Below are positions 49,001-57,453 of a stretch of DNA of 64,000 bases, piece by piece. Source of the stretch: Parasutterella secunda. Its GTDB lineage: Bacteria > Pseudomonadota > Gammaproteobacteria > Burkholderiales > Burkholderiaceae_F. The stretch's first letter is position 1; every line of letters begins with the position of its first letter. The notes beneath the pieces were generated by a model that was given only the letters and a program-made list of their open reading frames with translations, was not told the origin of the DNA and did not search any database. Both the position numbers and the translations under genes were made by a program. Where the stretch lies: positions 1 through 64,000 of the forward strand of contig NZ_JAMBLT010000007.1 of assembly GCF_023336895.1 (NCBI RefSeq), read 5' to 3'.

Positions 49001-50185
49001 TTATTCCGATTTAATCCCTTGCTGATAGAAGGTTTTTAATGTCATGGGGTTGGAAAGTCCTTCCATCCAATACTGCAGGCTTCTCACATCATCTTGTTCA
49101 GCGGCTCTTTCAAGATTCATCGGAACCATAGTGTAGAAACTGTATTGGTTAATTTCCGTTCCGTCTTTCCATCTTAAAACATATCCGCTGCGCGAGCCGT
49201 TCGGTTTAATAATTTCTTCTTTGTCCGGGTTGACGTTAAACCTGACGTATAAGGTAGCGTCTTTTAATTGAGTCCAATGGGTATTTTTCAGGTTAGCTAA
49301 ATTTTTCTTTTCCTTATCAAGGTACTGATTGAATTTTTCGACCTCTCGTAGCGGTTTTTCTAAATCCCATTTATAGCGATCAATTGCCTTTTCAAAATTA
49401 GCCGTTAACTCCCGATAGGTCGAACGTAACGCTGGTTCGACCAAACGATATTGCTGCAACTTGGGTAAAACTTGATTTTTCCATGCATCAAAACATTGAT
49501 CTTTTGGAAGATCAAATAAAGTTTCATAAGCGTCAATTTCCTCACTATCCCAGCTTGACTCTACCGACATAGCGTAAATGGAGTTCGTTTTGCGTAGTTC
49601 TTGGACGTAATCAAAGAGCTTCTGGTAATCGTAGCGATAATTTTTAACGTTTTGAAAAACATCATTCCATTGATCGGGAGAAAGATTAAATAACGTTAAG
49701 ATAAACAGGATCTTATTTTGTCCGCCTTCCATACGTGTGTAATAGAAAATAGGCATGGAATTCGTAAAGTCTGTCTTTTTAAACGCTTCAAACTTTGTAT
49801 TGAGTTCCTGTAGTTTTCCAGAAATGGTATCGACTTCTTTCTGATACTTTGCAATACTTTCCTCGTACCGTTTGATACTGGCTAAACATTCATTCTGACT
49901 CTGATCGTTTAAGCTCTTAACTTTTTTGCTGATAACGGATAAATCAGCGTTCGGAGTGCATTCAAATAGGACATATTGTTCACCGCGTTTGGTTTCTTGA
50001 TAACTCCACTTGGGTTTTGAGCAGACTTTTGTGTTTTCTAACATGGGTCCCATTTCCAAGCCATCCAATTGCGATCTTGAATTTTTAACTAAATCGATCA
50101 TTTTGCTTTCTTCGGAGCATCCGGAAAGCATGACGGCGCAAATTAAAGCGGCGGAAATAACTGACAATCGCGGTAAAGCGGGCAT
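49001..50185 (-). CDS. Putative lipoprotein with coiled coil, 394 residues
   Basis: A lipoprotein signal is visible with lipobox LSGC (cysteine near residue 23). The mature part has a predicted coiled coil (about residues 95-135, KRYEESIAKYQKEVDTISGKL), a central alpha-helical region rich in K, D and Y, and a second helical stretch (KPLREVEKFNQYLDKEKKNL). The C-terminal beta-rich part contains GYVLRWKDGTEI. I do not recognise the family. The gene is more AT-rich than its neighbours and stands alone, which could mean recent acquisition. Confidence 0.7.
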   Translation of the reverse strand: MPALPRLSVISAALICAVMLSGCSEESKMIDLVKNSRSQLDGLEMGPMLENTKVCSKPKWSYQETKRGEQYVLFECTPNADLSVISKKVKSLNDQSQNECLASIKRYEESIAKYQKEVDTISGKLQELNTKFEAFKKTDFTNSMPIFYYTRMEGGQNKILFILTLFNLSPDQWNDVFQNVKNYRYDYQKLFDYVQELRKTNSIYAMSVESSWDSEEIDAYETLFDLPKDQCFDAWKNQVLPKLQQYRLVEPALRSTYRELTANFEKAIDRYKWDLEKPLREVEKFNQYLDKEKKNLANLKNTHWTQLKDATLYVRFNVNPDKEEIIKPNGSRSGYVLRWKDGTEINQYSFYTMVPMNLERAAEQDDVRSLQYWMEGLSNPMTLKTFYQQGIKSE

Positions 50186-50313
50186 GGTGGACCTCAGTTT
50201 TAAAGAGAAGATGTTTTAGGCCTGATTATAGTTTCTAAGAAAGCTTGAATATGTCCTTCTTATAAGGCTCCGATTGAAAGCTGTAGTAGGTTTAAACAAT
50301 GGAGCAATAGTCA

Positions 50314-50697
50314 CTACTTGCTAGCGATGTATTTTCGCCACCCACCGTATTGAGTAATTTCTTTTTGTCCAACAACAGACCAAGGTTCTCCCAACACTCC
50401 CAAAACCTCGGAACCATCATCGAGCTTAACTTTGCCGATGCAAAGGCCGGCGGGTTCTTTTAATAAAATTGAGGCCAATCCCTCGGCTGGAACCGCCCAA
50501 ACCTCTAGTTCAATCTCAGCGCCGTTTTCAACCGTTTTAATCATCACTGGGTGGTCATCCTCGATACTCCAGCAACGATAATGTTTTTCCGTTTTAGCCT
50601 CTTTCACAAACTCTGCGCCCGCTTCAATCATGTTGCCGTTAAGTTTTAGGCCTCTCATGAGCGTCCCGTTCACAGCTAAAAGGATTTTCTTGTCCAT
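50314..50697 (-). CDS. Stand-alone allophanate hydrolase C-terminal-like domain protein
   Basis: The 127-residue protein resembles the C-terminal domain of allophanate hydrolase (AtzF/DUR1-type, a gamma-glutamyl-cyclotransferase-like fold). It has the N-terminal VNGTLMRGLKLNGNMIEAGA, the middle ELEVWAVPAEGLASIL, the acidic KVKLDDGSEVLGVLGEP and the final ITQYGGWRKYIAS, which is strongly typical. The amidase domain of allophanate hydrolase is absent, so it should not hydrolyse allophanate alone. In AtzF this domain is not needed for the first amidase step. It is upstream of a terminator that closes the M20 amidohydrolase gene, so the two are not one unit. Confidence 0.7.
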   Translation of the reverse strand: MDKKILLAVNGTLMRGLKLNGNMIEAGAEFVKEAKTEKHYRCWSIEDDHPVMIKTVENGAEIELEVWAVPAEGLASILLKEPAGLCIGKVKLDDGSEVLGVLGEPWSVVGQKEITQYGGWRKYIASK

Positions 50698-50719
50698 TCT
50701 TTTTTCCCTACGTTAATTA

Positions 50720-50746
50720 AAACCCGAAGGTTGCGCCTTCGGGTTT
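50720..50746. terminator. Bidirectional terminator at 50.7 kb
   Basis: An 11-bp perfect stem joins AAACCCGAAGG (50720-50730) to CCTTCGGGTTT (50736-50746). In the minus direction TTTTAATTAA follows, ending the amidohydrolase transcript. Confidence 0.85.
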
Positions 50747-50755
50747 ATAACAGCA

Positions 50756-52036
50756 TTATTGACCGTTTGTCTTTTTCAGGGCTCCCACAAACACAGCCAA
50801 TCCTAACGGCAAACTTTCCGTGTCCTGGATTTCAAAGTCTGATTTGTGGTGACCGTTGTGGTTGCATCCATAATAGAAGAAAACGGCCTTGCCGCCATGG
50901 GACTGGACTTTTTGAATTAAAAGCGAACAGTCTTCGCTGGAGGTGATTGTGTCGTAGTCAAACACACGATTAATTCCCGGCACTGCTGTTGCAACTTCTC
51001 GGATAAGGTCACACATTTCAGGATCAGACACGACGTTGGTCGCGCGTCCCATAATCTTGATATCACATCCGACTTCGTAACTCTCGGCGCTGCCTTTAAT
51101 CATTTTTAAGGCACGCTCTTGCATGTACTTGCAGATTTCGTCATTGGCACCGCGTACTTCTAACTCCATCTTTGCATGCACAGGCACAACATTTCGTCCT
51201 TCGCCGGCATGCAGAGTGCCGATATTGACAGCTGTGTTTCCTTGACCATGACGGGCAATTCCCATGATTTGCATAGAGGCTGAGCAGGCGGCCATCAAGG
51301 CATTGCGTCCTTCCTGACCGGCAGCGCCGGCGTGAGCGGGTTTACCGGTAAAGCCAACATTAATCTTGGTTGTCGAAAGGAAGCCTTTAGTAATAATGCC
51401 CAATTCGTGCAGTTTGGGGTCCATACCGACGTGCCCGCCAATAAAGTAATCCACATCATCCAAAAGACCGGATTCAGCAATACCGCTTGCGCCTTTTGTT
51501 CCTTCTTCGGCGGGCTGAAAAACCAATTTAATCGTTCCCTTGAGACTATCGGCATGGTCTTTAATCCAACGGGCAAAGGCCAGCCCCATGGCTGTATGAC
51601 CATCATGTCCGCAGGCATGCATCAGGCCGGGGAATGTTGAATCGAATCCTCCCACATAAGCTTCGTTTGTTTCGTCATGATTTTCTTCAACGGCAATGCA
51701 ATCCATGTCAAATCGAAAAGCCGTTACAGGACCATCGCGTCCGGTCTCCCAAATCGCCATACACCCGGTATAGCCTTGCATTTCTTCTAAAAGCTTAGGA
51801 TCCATACCCATTGACAAGGCCCTTTTTTGAGCCTTTTCAATGACATCATCTTCTCGGCCATAGGCGTATTCTTCGTTAAACAATGCTTTGCCGATAATAG
51901 TCTTAAAGCCTAATTCTCGTACACGCTTAATCACCAATTCCGACGTTAAAAATTCGGTCCAGGCAATTTCCGGGATCCGATGTAGATAACGCCGTGTTTC
52001 AATCATTTCAGGAATATAAGCCGATAGATCATTCAT
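50756..52036 (-). CDS. M20 family amidohydrolase (AbgA-like)
   Basis: A 426-residue metal-dependent amidohydrolase. It has the N-terminal RRYLHRIPEIAWTEF, typical of the HipO/AbgA/ILR1 subgroup, the metal motif LMHACGHDGHTAMGLAFA, and VFQPAEEGTKGASGI with the catalytic glutamates. The dimerisation domain contains GFTGKPAHAGAAGQEGRNAL. An insertion after residue 50 (about 35 residues around the ALSMGMDPKLLEEM segment) is like that of AbgA, the p-aminobenzoyl-glutamate hydrolase subunit. The true substrate is not certain, and no abgB or abgT is nearby. It is a single gene. Confidence 0.85.
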   Translation of the reverse strand: MNDLSAYIPEMIETRRYLHRIPEIAWTEFLTSELVIKRVRELGFKTIIGKALFNEEYAYGREDDVIEKAQKRALSMGMDPKLLEEMQGYTGCMAIWETGRDGPVTAFRFDMDCIAVEENHDETNEAYVGGFDSTFPGLMHACGHDGHTAMGLAFARWIKDHADSLKGTIKLVFQPAEEGTKGASGIAESGLLDDVDYFIGGHVGMDPKLHELGIITKGFLSTTKINVGFTGKPAHAGAAGQEGRNALMAACSASMQIMGIARHGQGNTAVNIGTLHAGEGRNVVPVHAKMELEVRGANDEICKYMQERALKMIKGSAESYEVGCDIKIMGRATNVVSDPEMCDLIREVATAVPGINRVFDYDTITSSEDCSLLIQKVQSHGGKAVFFYYGCNHNGHHKSDFEIQDTESLPLGLAVFVGALKKTNGQ

Positions 52037-52116
52037 GACACTTCTCCTTAGCGATCAGACATTAAGGAAATTATGACACTTATTGCGACCGTAAAAATAA
52101 GTAAACATAAGAATGG

Positions 52117-52137
52117 AAAACCATGCAAAATGCATGG
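52117..52137 (-). terminator. Terminator of the aryl-polyene operon
   Basis: CCATGCA (52121-52127) pairs with TGCATGG (52131-52137) around AAA. In the minus direction TTTTCC follows, about 40 bases after the stop of the methyltransferase gene. Confidence 0.6.
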
Positions 52138-52174
52138 CTAATTAAAGTAGTCAATTCACTAATTTTTCAATAAG

Positions 52175-53242
52175 TTATCTGCATAAGTACAAAGAATGCC
52201 CAACACCAAGCGGTTCGTGAACCGAGTCGATTATGAGTCCCGCTTCGTCAATAATGCTTTTTAATTCGTCAGAAGAGAAAAATTTAGAGTTACCGTTGGC
52301 TAGGCAACTGAAATAAAGCGAGCAGCTTGCGACGCTCAAAGTCGCCGCGGCGTTTCGCTGCTTGTCAACTATTGGTTCCAAAATAGCGATAGGGCAAGCA
52401 TACTTTCTCGATAATAAGCGGACACGCTTGAGAATGCTGACGGCTTGCGAATGACTGAAACAATCCAAAAACTGACTCATCCAAATCAAATCAATATCGG
52501 TATCAATGTGAAGGGAAGCTTCATCATTAAGCCAGTCAATCGGGTAATCATCGATTCGGTCCTGAAACGCTTTCAGTTCCGTGTTGGCGCGCATTAAGCT
52601 AATTTGTTGAGGCAAATCGACCAAACAGGCGCGAGCCTTGGTCCAATTCAAGAGAGCTTTATGGATAAATCGTCCGGTGTTGCCGCCGATATCCAAAAAA
52701 TATCGGATTTCTCTGTTCTTCAAAAGATCGATGGCGGCCTGATCGGCGCTGTCTGAATGAAAATGATCAAAGGCAAACCAGGCTTTCTGAACCTCTTCGG
52801 GCAAGTCTTTTAAATGTGGGTAAATGGTGCTCCAAGAGCGATCAAATTCCTGAAGTCCACAAGGGCGCCCTGTTTTTAAAGCTTCTTTGGTATGACTTAG
52901 CGCTTTGTAATTGACATGATGGGTAAAATCAAAATTAACTTCCGTCATACGGTCATAAATTAAGCATTGACCAACCAAACTTAAGCTGTACTTTTGATTT
53001 TCTTTTTTTATAACTTTGGCTGTAAGCAGAATATCGGTCAAAATTTTGACTGCGTAAAGGGTAAGACCGCTTTTTTTCGCCAACTCTTCAATATTGAGGC
53101 CCGTGTCGCTTTGTCCCAAAGCGTCCAGTAAGCCGGTTTCTTTGGCGGCTGCCGTCGCCTGAAAAATAAATGGAGCAAAAGCGATTTTCTGAGCATCTTC
53201 GTATGCACTCAGAAGTTCTTTTTTGTGTTCATTTAAGGTCAT
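52175..53242 (-). CDS. SAM-dependent methyltransferase of the aryl-polyene operon
   Basis: A 355-residue methyltransferase of the plant-O-methyltransferase-like group. A winged-helix dimerisation domain occupies about residues 20-90 (LLDALGQSDTGLNIEELAKKSG), and the SAM domain begins at YFLDIGGNTGRFIHKAL (about residue 180). The acidic partner segment LIWMSQFLDCFSHSQAVSIL follows. In aryl-polyene pathways a methyltransferase modifies the aryl head group; that role here is inferred from the operon. Its start overlaps the preceding phosphopantetheinyl transferase gene by four bases, and it is the last gene of the unit. Confidence 0.8.
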   Translation of the reverse strand: MTLNEHKKELLSAYEDAQKIAFAPFIFQATAAAKETGLLDALGQSDTGLNIEELAKKSGLTLYAVKILTDILLTAKVIKKENQKYSLSLVGQCLIYDRMTEVNFDFTHHVNYKALSHTKEALKTGRPCGLQEFDRSWSTIYPHLKDLPEEVQKAWFAFDHFHSDSADQAAIDLLKNREIRYFLDIGGNTGRFIHKALLNWTKARACLVDLPQQISLMRANTELKAFQDRIDDYPIDWLNDEASLHIDTDIDLIWMSQFLDCFSHSQAVSILKRVRLLSRKYACPIAILEPIVDKQRNAAATLSVASCSLYFSCLANGNSKFFSSDELKSIIDEAGLIIDSVHEPLGVGHSLYLCR

Positions 53243-53847
53243 AATCTAAGCTCCAAGGGGTCTCTCAGAACGTCGCGGATATGTCGGATTGTCGGATTGT
53301 CCGCTTTTCGGTGCAAACAACTCAGCATGACGGGCAGGCTATCTTTATTTATCACTTCTTCAGTAAATCCATAATCATTGAGATGGCTATTGCCCACTTT
53401 AATCTGACACTCGTGACGGCACCAAAAGCGGTAAAACTCTAGGGTTCTGTCAGAACTTTCCTTAATCGTTGAGATTGTTAGCTCATTGCCAAACCAATCG
53501 GCTAGTTGCAAGAAGTCTCTCTGAACCATCACTTCAGCATCGACTGCATGGGGGAAATGAGAAAAGGAGAGAGCGAAATACCGACCGCTGTGGGTCAAAC
53601 TCGTATAAAAACGACCGTACTCTGTATCGATAGGGGGATGGGGTTGACCTATCGGGAAATCATCGAAGTGCCCGTCGGCCTTTAAGGCCGCTAAAACTCT
53701 TTTATAGAAAAGGCGCGAGTAGAGGTACTGTGTGGCTCGGATAGGGCGGCAGAAACGTCGATAACGGGTAAGCTGCCGCGTTGAGAGCTGATGAATCAGA
53801 CTCTCATTGTTATTTTCAAGGGCAATCTCACAGAACCAGATAAGCAT
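53239..53847 (-). CDS. 4'-phosphopantetheinyl transferase-like protein
   Basis: A 202-residue protein of the Sfp-type superfamily, which would activate acyl carrier proteins by attaching phosphopantetheine. The second conserved motif is present as AVDAE (usual form GVDIE), with the D and E that bind magnesium. The third is present as WCRHECQIK, keeping W, E and K in the W-x3-E-x3-K spacing of the family. Preceding it is SLTHSGRYFALSFS, matching the histidine-serine substrate motif. It lies with no gap between the ketosynthase and the methyltransferase, so its partners are probably the aryl-polyene carrier proteins outside the window. Overall similarity is low. Confidence 0.7.
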   Translation of the reverse strand: MLIWFCEIALENNNESLIHQLSTRQLTRYRRFCRPIRATQYLYSRLFYKRVLAALKADGHFDDFPIGQPHPPIDTEYGRFYTSLTHSGRYFALSFSHFPHAVDAEVMVQRDFLQLADWFGNELTISTIKESSDRTLEFYRFWCRHECQIKVGNSHLNDYGFTEEVINKDSLPVMLSCLHRKADNPTIRHIRDVLRDPLELRL

Positions 53848-55083
53848 TTAGGCTCTAAAACGCTTAAAAATTAAAGAGGTGTTAATGCCACCGAAGGCAA
53901 AGTTATTGCTCATAACAGCCTCGCACGAAATGTTTCTGCCTTCGCCCATAATGTAGTCAAGCGCAGCGCAGTTCGGGTCGGGTTCGGTGAGATTGATTGT
54001 CGGGGCAAACCATCCTTCACGCATCATTTCAATGCTCATCCAGGCTTCGAGCGCGCCGCAGGCGCCCAGAGTATGCCCCATGTAGCTTTTGAGCGTTGAA
54101 ACCGGGGTCTTGTCACCGAATACAGTTGCGGTGGCAAGGCTTTCAGCCCTGTCTCCCGATAACGTGGCCGTGCCGTGGGCGTTGATGTAACCGATATCTT
54201 CAGGTTTTAAGTTTGCATCGCGCAACGCTTCTGTCATGACTTCGGCCATTTTGAGCGAATCGGGATTGGTGATGTGCTTGCCGTCTGAATTGGTGGAAAA
54301 ACCGACAACTTCTGCGTAAATCGGCGCGTCGCGCTCGAGGGCGCTGTCAAGACTTTCCAGAATCAGTGTGCAGGCGCCTTCACCCAGAACCAGTCCATCC
54401 CTTTGCGCATCAAAGGGGCGGGGAGTCAGTTGGGGCTTATCGTTAAATTGGGTTGAAGTGGCAAAAAGGGTGTCAAAAATAGCCGTGTTGGCCACGGAAC
54501 ATTCTTCTGCGCCGCCGGCGATCATTGCCCTTTGGTAGCCGTTTTTGATGGTTTCGTAGGCGTAGCCTATAGCCTGGCTGCCCGATGTGCAGGCACTGGT
54601 GGTCGTAATGACACGACCGGTAATGGAGAAAAAGACGCCGATATTGACCGCGCAGGTGTGGGCCATAAACCGGACATAAGTCGTGGCGTTTAATTTACGA
54701 GTTGTCTTTTCTACCCCAAGCGCGGCAATTTCCATGAGTGAATGCGGGTCGCCGGCGCAAGAGCCGTAGGCAATTCCCATGCCGCCCTCATGAATCCAGT
54801 CGCAATCAATCAGTCCCGCATCTTCAAGCGCCCACTGTGTGGCGCAGCAGGCCATGAGGCTATTGCGCGACATGCTTCGCGTGGCCCTTCGTGTGAAGCG
54901 TTCACCTAACTCAAAGGGGGCGGCAGGACAAGCCAATAGGGAATTTAGGCCATCCAATTGCTCCCAACCGGGCATAACCTGCACAGCATTGCGATAGCTT
55001 TTCAGTTTCGCCAGGACGGTGGGCCAGTCACACCCGAGAGGGCTGATGCCAGCCATACCGGTAACTACGACACGATGACTCAT
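53848..55083 (-). CDS. apeR: Aryl-polyene ketosynthase, ApeR-like
   Basis: A 411-residue FabF-type beta-ketoacyl synthase. The complete Cys-His-His triad is present: TTSACTSGSQAIGYA (Cys), INAHGTATLSGD (His) and SYMGHTLGACGALEAW (His). The C-terminal NNFAFGGINTSLIF matches condensing enzymes. It is the second ketosynthase of the operon. In the E. coli aryl-polyene cluster the homologue in this position, directly after ketoreductase ApeQ, is ApeR, implicated in early chain building or initiation. The symbol is given by position and family. Confidence 0.85.
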   Translation of the reverse strand: MSHRVVVTGMAGISPLGCDWPTVLAKLKSYRNAVQVMPGWEQLDGLNSLLACPAAPFELGERFTRRATRSMSRNSLMACCATQWALEDAGLIDCDWIHEGGMGIAYGSCAGDPHSLMEIAALGVEKTTRKLNATTYVRFMAHTCAVNIGVFFSITGRVITTTSACTSGSQAIGYAYETIKNGYQRAMIAGGAEECSVANTAIFDTLFATSTQFNDKPQLTPRPFDAQRDGLVLGEGACTLILESLDSALERDAPIYAEVVGFSTNSDGKHITNPDSLKMAEVMTEALRDANLKPEDIGYINAHGTATLSGDRAESLATATVFGDKTPVSTLKSYMGHTLGACGALEAWMSIEMMREGWFAPTINLTEPDPNCAALDYIMGEGRNISCEAVMSNNFAFGGINTSLIFKRFRA

Positions 55084-55820
55084 CCGTGCAGTCCTCCATC
55101 AATTTCAATAACTGATCGGGTGATGTAGGCGGCATCGTCGGAGATTAAAAAGCCGACGGTGGCGGCCACTTCTTCGGGTTTTCCGACTCGTTTCATCGGT
55201 ATAAAAGGTAAAGCGCGCTCGGTGACACTTTCATCAACCATATCGGTTTCAATCAAACCGGGCGCCACCGCGTTGACCGTGATTTTCCGACTGGCTAACT
55301 CCAAAGCCAAGGCTTTGGCCGCTCCGATCAGACCGGCTTTAGCAGCCGAGTAATTCACCTGTCCGCGATTTCCCATAACCCCCGAAATCGAGGCGATAAC
55401 CACAATGCGGCCACCGCGTCTTGTGTGCACCATCGGCATCACAAGCGGCTGAACCACGTTATAAAAACCATCAAGATTAGTTTTAAGCACCGAGTCCCAA
55501 ACCTGTGGCTCCATTCCCGCAAAGGTGACATCCCGAGATATGCCGGCGTTGGCCACTATGCCCCAGTACATGCCGTTTTCTTCAATATCTTTTAAAAGCG
55601 CTTGGCGAGCCGCCTCACGATCGCATACGTCAAAACTCAATGCCCGTACGTTGACCCCCATTGCCTTAACATCGGCAATTGTTTGCTCAAGTGCTTGGCT
55701 CGGGCTTTTGCCATGAAGAACGATGTCGTAGCCTTGGCCTGCCAGGTATAGGGCACAGGCTCTGCCGATTCCTCTTGAAGATCCTGAGATAAAGACGGAT
55801 TTGGATGGATGGATAGACAT
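55080..55820 (-). CDS. apeQ: Aryl-polyene ketoreductase, ApeQ-like (FabG family)
   Basis: A 246-residue short-chain dehydrogenase that would reduce 3-ketoacyl-ACP with NADPH. It has the nucleotide-binding SGSSRGIGRACAL, the NAG motif (VANAGIS), the catalytic serine in ASISGVMG, and the YxxxK motif (YSAAK), followed by VNAVAPGLIETDM. The C-terminus VIEIDGGLHG is typical of FabG. The gene abuts the dehydratase stop and overlaps the ketosynthase start by four bases. Confidence 0.9.
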   Translation of the reverse strand: MSIHPSKSVFISGSSRGIGRACALYLAGQGYDIVLHGKSPSQALEQTIADVKAMGVNVRALSFDVCDREAARQALLKDIEENGMYWGIVANAGISRDVTFAGMEPQVWDSVLKTNLDGFYNVVQPLVMPMVHTRRGGRIVVIASISGVMGNRGQVNYSAAKAGLIGAAKALALELASRKITVNAVAPGLIETDMVDESVTERALPFIPMKRVGKPEEVAATVGFLISDDAAYITRSVIEIDGGLHG

Positions 55821-56276
55821 TTAATGTTCAGCCAAAAAAGTTTCCGGATTTTTCGGTTCAAATGCGTTTAGTGCCGCTTCGCCCAGAAGTTGCCCATCGG
55901 CGTAGACCTCACATTGAAATTGGGCAACGCCGTCGGTTTCGCTCACGTAAATGCGGTTTGCTTTACAGTAAAGTTCAGTCCCTACCGGGATTGAATCAAC
56001 GTACAGCTTCATTTGCCGCGTGCCCAACAGAAAGCCGACTGGGACTGGAAGGCCTTTTTTACGGGCGTTCCAACTAGTCCACATCGCCATTGTCTGAGCC
56101 ATGTATTCCAATAAGACCCAACTGCCGACTCTTCCGTCTTGGGCAAAGAGATGATTTTCTTTAATCTGCGCGCAAGCCGTAATACAGTTGTCGTCGCCTT
56201 CAAGTGCACGATCTAAAAAGAGCATCCCTGCTCGATGGGGGAGCAATTCACTGGCTAAGAGGTCAATGGTCTGCAT
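55821..56276 (-). CDS. apeP: Aryl-polyene dehydratase, ApeP-like (FabZ/FabA-type hot dog)
   Basis: A 151-residue hot-dog protein expected to remove water from 3-hydroxyacyl-ACP. It starts with LPHRAGMLFLDRAL, like FabZ, but the usual central GHFP..PVMPG segment is replaced by RVGSWVLLEYMAQTMAMW, which keeps the glutamate. This is the ApeP pattern, where the enzyme is a FabA/FabZ relative. The ATG at 56276 overlaps the preceding ketosynthase by 14 bases. The longer frame upstream is a shadow of that gene. Confidence 0.8.
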   Translation of the reverse strand: MQTIDLLASELLPHRAGMLFLDRALEGDDNCITACAQIKENHLFAQDGRVGSWVLLEYMAQTMAMWTSWNARKKGLPVPVGFLLGTRQMKLYVDSIPVGTELYCKANRIYVSETDGVAQFQCEVYADGQLLGEAALNAFEPKNPETFLAEH

Positions 56277-57453
56277 TGGTTTTCTTCTTAATGACGATGA
56301 CAGCGTTGTTGCCGCCGAAAGCAAAGCTGTTGCACAAAACGCTTGTGACAGCACCTGTTGTTGCTTTCGCATTGAGCTTAATTGTAGCGATAAGCGGGTC
56401 GACATTGTCTTCGATAAGGTGTCCGGGAAACTTTTGTGCGTCAAGAGCCAAAAGGGCTGCGACCGCACAAAGCGCTCCGGCGCCTCCCAGGGTATGACCG
56501 GTTATCGTTTTGGTTGAGCAGACAGAAGTGTTGGGCATCAGATTGTGAATGGCTAAAGCTTCCATTTCATCGTTTTTGCGCGTGCCGGTGCCGTGAGCGC
56601 AAACAAAGTCAGGTGCCATCATTTCACTCATTTGAAGCGCGTGTTTAATCGCTTTTTGAACCGCATTGGCTTCGGGCTCGGGAGAAGAGATGTGATAAGC
56701 GTCACTGGACTCACCCCATCCGGCTAATTCATAAGGCGAGGAGTCTTTATCCAAAATGAAAAGAGCGCCGCCTTCGCCTAAATTGATTCCATCGCGATGT
56801 TCACCGAAAGGTTGAGTAAGGTCAGAGGAGACGGCGCCTAAGGATTCAAAACCCGCGATCGTAAAAAGGCTTTTTGCGTCCAAGCCGCCGCAGATAGCCG
56901 CGTCAACCGCTCCGGACTGAATAAGGCGCGCGGCGCTGATCATGGCCTTTGTCGAAGACGTGCAGGCCGTTGAAATGGTGTATACCGGTCCTTTCAGTTT
57001 AAAAATGGCTTTAAGGGCACGGGCCGGGTTGTACATTTCAAGGTCCGTGTCCCGATACGCGGGATCATTTTTGCCCTCAAAAAAGAATCTTTCCGTCTCG
57101 GTCATACCGGCAACGGAGGCTCCGATGACCAAAGCAACTCTGTCGGCCCCATATTTTTCAATTAGTTGATTGACGTTTTCAAGCAAAGGGGAGGCAAGAG
57201 AGGCGGCCAGGCGATTGCCGCGCCCCCATCGAAGAGTAGTGTCATTTAAAACGTGGGGAAAGCGCTCTTTAATCGTTTTTTCTGAAATCAGATAGTGCTC
57301 GTCAATCTGACCGAAGCGAATACGGTTGCCCGCAAAATCGTCAATCCATGTCAAAGCCGGTCTTTTTTCAGCAAAGATCGACTCGCGGTAGCCGGCGTTG
57401 TCACCGGCAGCGCTTAAACTTGAAAATTGGTGGATGTAAACTTTTGTTGTCAT
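56263..57453 (-). CDS. apeO: Aryl-polyene ketosynthase, ApeO-like
   Basis: A 396-residue condensing enzyme. The catalytic cysteine is in ISTACTSSTKAMISA, and the histidines are in FVCAHGTGTRKNDEME and KTITGHTLGGAGAL. The C-terminus CNSFAFGGNNAVIVIKK is FabF-like. In E. coli the ApeO-type synthase works with the chain-length factor ApeC to extend the polyene; no chain-length factor is seen here, and it would have to lie beyond the window. The gene follows the DUF3261 lipoprotein by a four-base overlap. Confidence 0.85.
   Translation of the reverse strand: MTTKVYIHQFSSLSAAGDNAGYRESIFAEKRPALTWIDDFAGNRIRFGQIDEHYLISEKTIKERFPHVLNDTTLRWGRGNRLAASLASPLLENVNQLIEKYGADRVALVIGASVAGMTETERFFFEGKNDPAYRDTDLEMYNPARALKAIFKLKGPVYTISTACTSSTKAMISAARLIQSGAVDAAICGGLDAKSLFTIAGFESLGAVSSDLTQPFGEHRDGINLGEGGALFILDKDSSPYELAGWGESSDAYHISSPEPEANAVQKAIKHALQMSEMMAPDFVCAHGTGTRKNDEMEALAIHNLMPNTSVCSTKTITGHTLGGAGALCAVAALLALDAQKFPGHLIEDNVDPLIATIKLNAKATTGAVTSVLCNSFAFGGNNAVIVIKKKTNADH

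Noticed and set aside
53848-57453. A second housekeeping fatty acid synthesis cluster
   Set aside because: The neighbours (MMPL exporter, LolA-like, DUF3261 lipoprotein, glycosyltransferase, acyl ligase) indicate aryl-polyene synthesis instead.
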